From: Agapetus fuscipes
Lineage: Eukaryota; Arthropoda; Insecta; Trichoptera; Glossosomatidae
DNA length: 64,000 nucleotides
Reading direction: 5' to 3'
Assembly (NCBI GenBank): GCA_951799405.1
Contig: OX637334.1
Coordinates: 3,286,001 to 3,350,000, forward strand
Part shown: positions 63,309 to 64,000 of the stretch, in pieces
Layout of the letters: each line of letters starts with the position of its first letter
Position numbering within the stretch: position 1 is the first letter of the stretch
Notes under the pieces: model-generated
Seen by the model: only the letters and a program-made list of their open reading frames with translations
What the model was told of the DNA's origin: nothing
Databases searched by the model: none
Made by a program: the position numbers and the translations under genes

Positions 63309-63925
63309 AAATCGTTCTTCTCTTTTGCACGGTCAGTAAAATCCGTTTTTTTCATTCTTTAAAATGTCTAACGACCGTAATCATAATTAAAAATCTTTAA
63401 TTATACGTCTGTTTCAACTTGCTTACGAAAATGAGCATTAGTAAGAAAGAGAACAAAGAACTTCACAGTTGTATTTCCATGTGTACAAAAAAACTCGGGC
63501 GAATGTAAAAATGTTTCTGAAAAGTTGGTAGGTACTATTGCGAATAATAATATCTGCCGAATCAGCCCAAGCACAGCTAGAATCGACAGATAACACGCGT
63601 TATAAATACTCGTGGTAGGAATCCGGACGGGGACTGGGAATCTGGATAAAGGAGGAACACAGGAGATGGCTACAACTTGCAGAAATCAAAGTCGCTGTTT
63701 TTTAACACGTCCTGTATTAGTCGAAATTTACACACGCCGCCACACAATCTGCTTGGTCGCAGTTCGGTACAACAGAGAGAGCTTTTACATACAAAAGTAA
63801 CAGACGACAAAGAGAATTTATTCTTATAACTATTAGAGCTATATTCTTTCTTATATGACAAACTGTCAGGCTGATTTCAGACCAATTATAATAGCTAAAA
63901 TTGACGAATTTTAAAGAAAAAGGCA
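63309..63925. other. Unique DNA
   Basis: No gene recognised; frames at 63612-63926 on both strands overlap without motifs. Confidence 0.45.
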
Positions 63926-64000
63926 TTATTTTAAGACATTATGGCATGTTTTATAATTGGATATCGAAACACAAAATGGATTTGGACAAAATGGCCTTAT
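63926..64000 (+). pseudogene. THAP-like first-exon remnant, cut by the window end
   Basis: Upstream AAAGAAAAAGGCATTATTTTAAG matches 32525-32550. ATG at 63941 opens MACFIIGYRNTKWIWTKWPY and runs off the edge. Related to 32552-32619. Confidence 0.3.

Overview
The window is nuclear DNA of a metazoan, most likely an arthropod. I lean towards a moth or butterfly, by inference only. The reasons are GT-AG introns, the frequent GTAGGTAC/ACCTAC words, a promoter-like stretch of TGTCA/TGACA words and AACCTCA before the one host gene, and the repertoire of non-LTR retrotransposons and 5S/tRNA-derived SINEs. No bacterial features (operons, ribosome binding sites, CRISPR arrays) were seen. Most open frames are chance frames in AT-rich or repetitive DNA.

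Only one host gene is recognisable. Two coding exons (19527-19543 and 19729-19804, + strand) join with intact splice sites to give the conserved N-terminus of a DUSP11/PIR1-type RNA 5'-phosphatase. Its catalytic exons were not found downstream. Everything else is a thick, nested layer of transposable elements.

Family names used here are local. LINE-A is a very abundant 3' end of about 250 bp with a GATTATA-type tail; one copy carries the end of the parent ORF. LINE-B is a CR1/L2-like element, 48837-51071, 5' truncated but with an intact reverse transcriptase. LINE-C to LINE-L are C-terminal scraps of other non-LTR elements. SINE-1 is tRNA-derived, about 330 bp. SINE-2 is a composite of a 5S rRNA-like head, a tRNA-like unit and a body, ending in the same 3' tail as LINE-B. 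FB-1 and FB-2 are foldback elements whose arms are degenerate 14-16 bp tandem repeats. MITE-1 to MITE-12 are palindromic or terminal-inverted-repeat elements.

Layout. 0-19 kb: LINE-A, SINE-1 and SINE-2 mixed with MITEs; full 5S-tRNA SINE-2 copies at 7.1-7.45 and 18.3-18.75 kb. 19.4-19.8 kb: promoter and first exons of the phosphatase gene. 20-29 kb: LINE-A copies interrupted by hairpin elements, and two FB-2 elements. 29-33 kb: mostly unique DNA, an RTE-like fragment, a 166-bp tandem array and a THAP-like remnant. 33-46 kb: nested FB-1, MITE-2 and LINE insertions and a 1.1-kb palindrome (42.1-43.2 kb). 46-52 kb: LINE-B and other LINE ends. 52-55 kb: FB-1. 56-59.4 kb: the least repetitive part. 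59.5-64 kb: MITE, SINE-1, FB-2 and a hammerhead-like motif.

The parts fit together as a retroposition economy. LINE-B has the enzyme and 3' tail that SINE-2 appears to borrow, and 7-10 bp target duplications around LINE-B, LINE-A and LINE-F copies mark the insertions. Nesting gives a partial relative order: MITE-2 is older than LINE-B and some LINE-A copies, FB-1 is older than MITE-2, and SINE-1 is in one place older than SINE-2.
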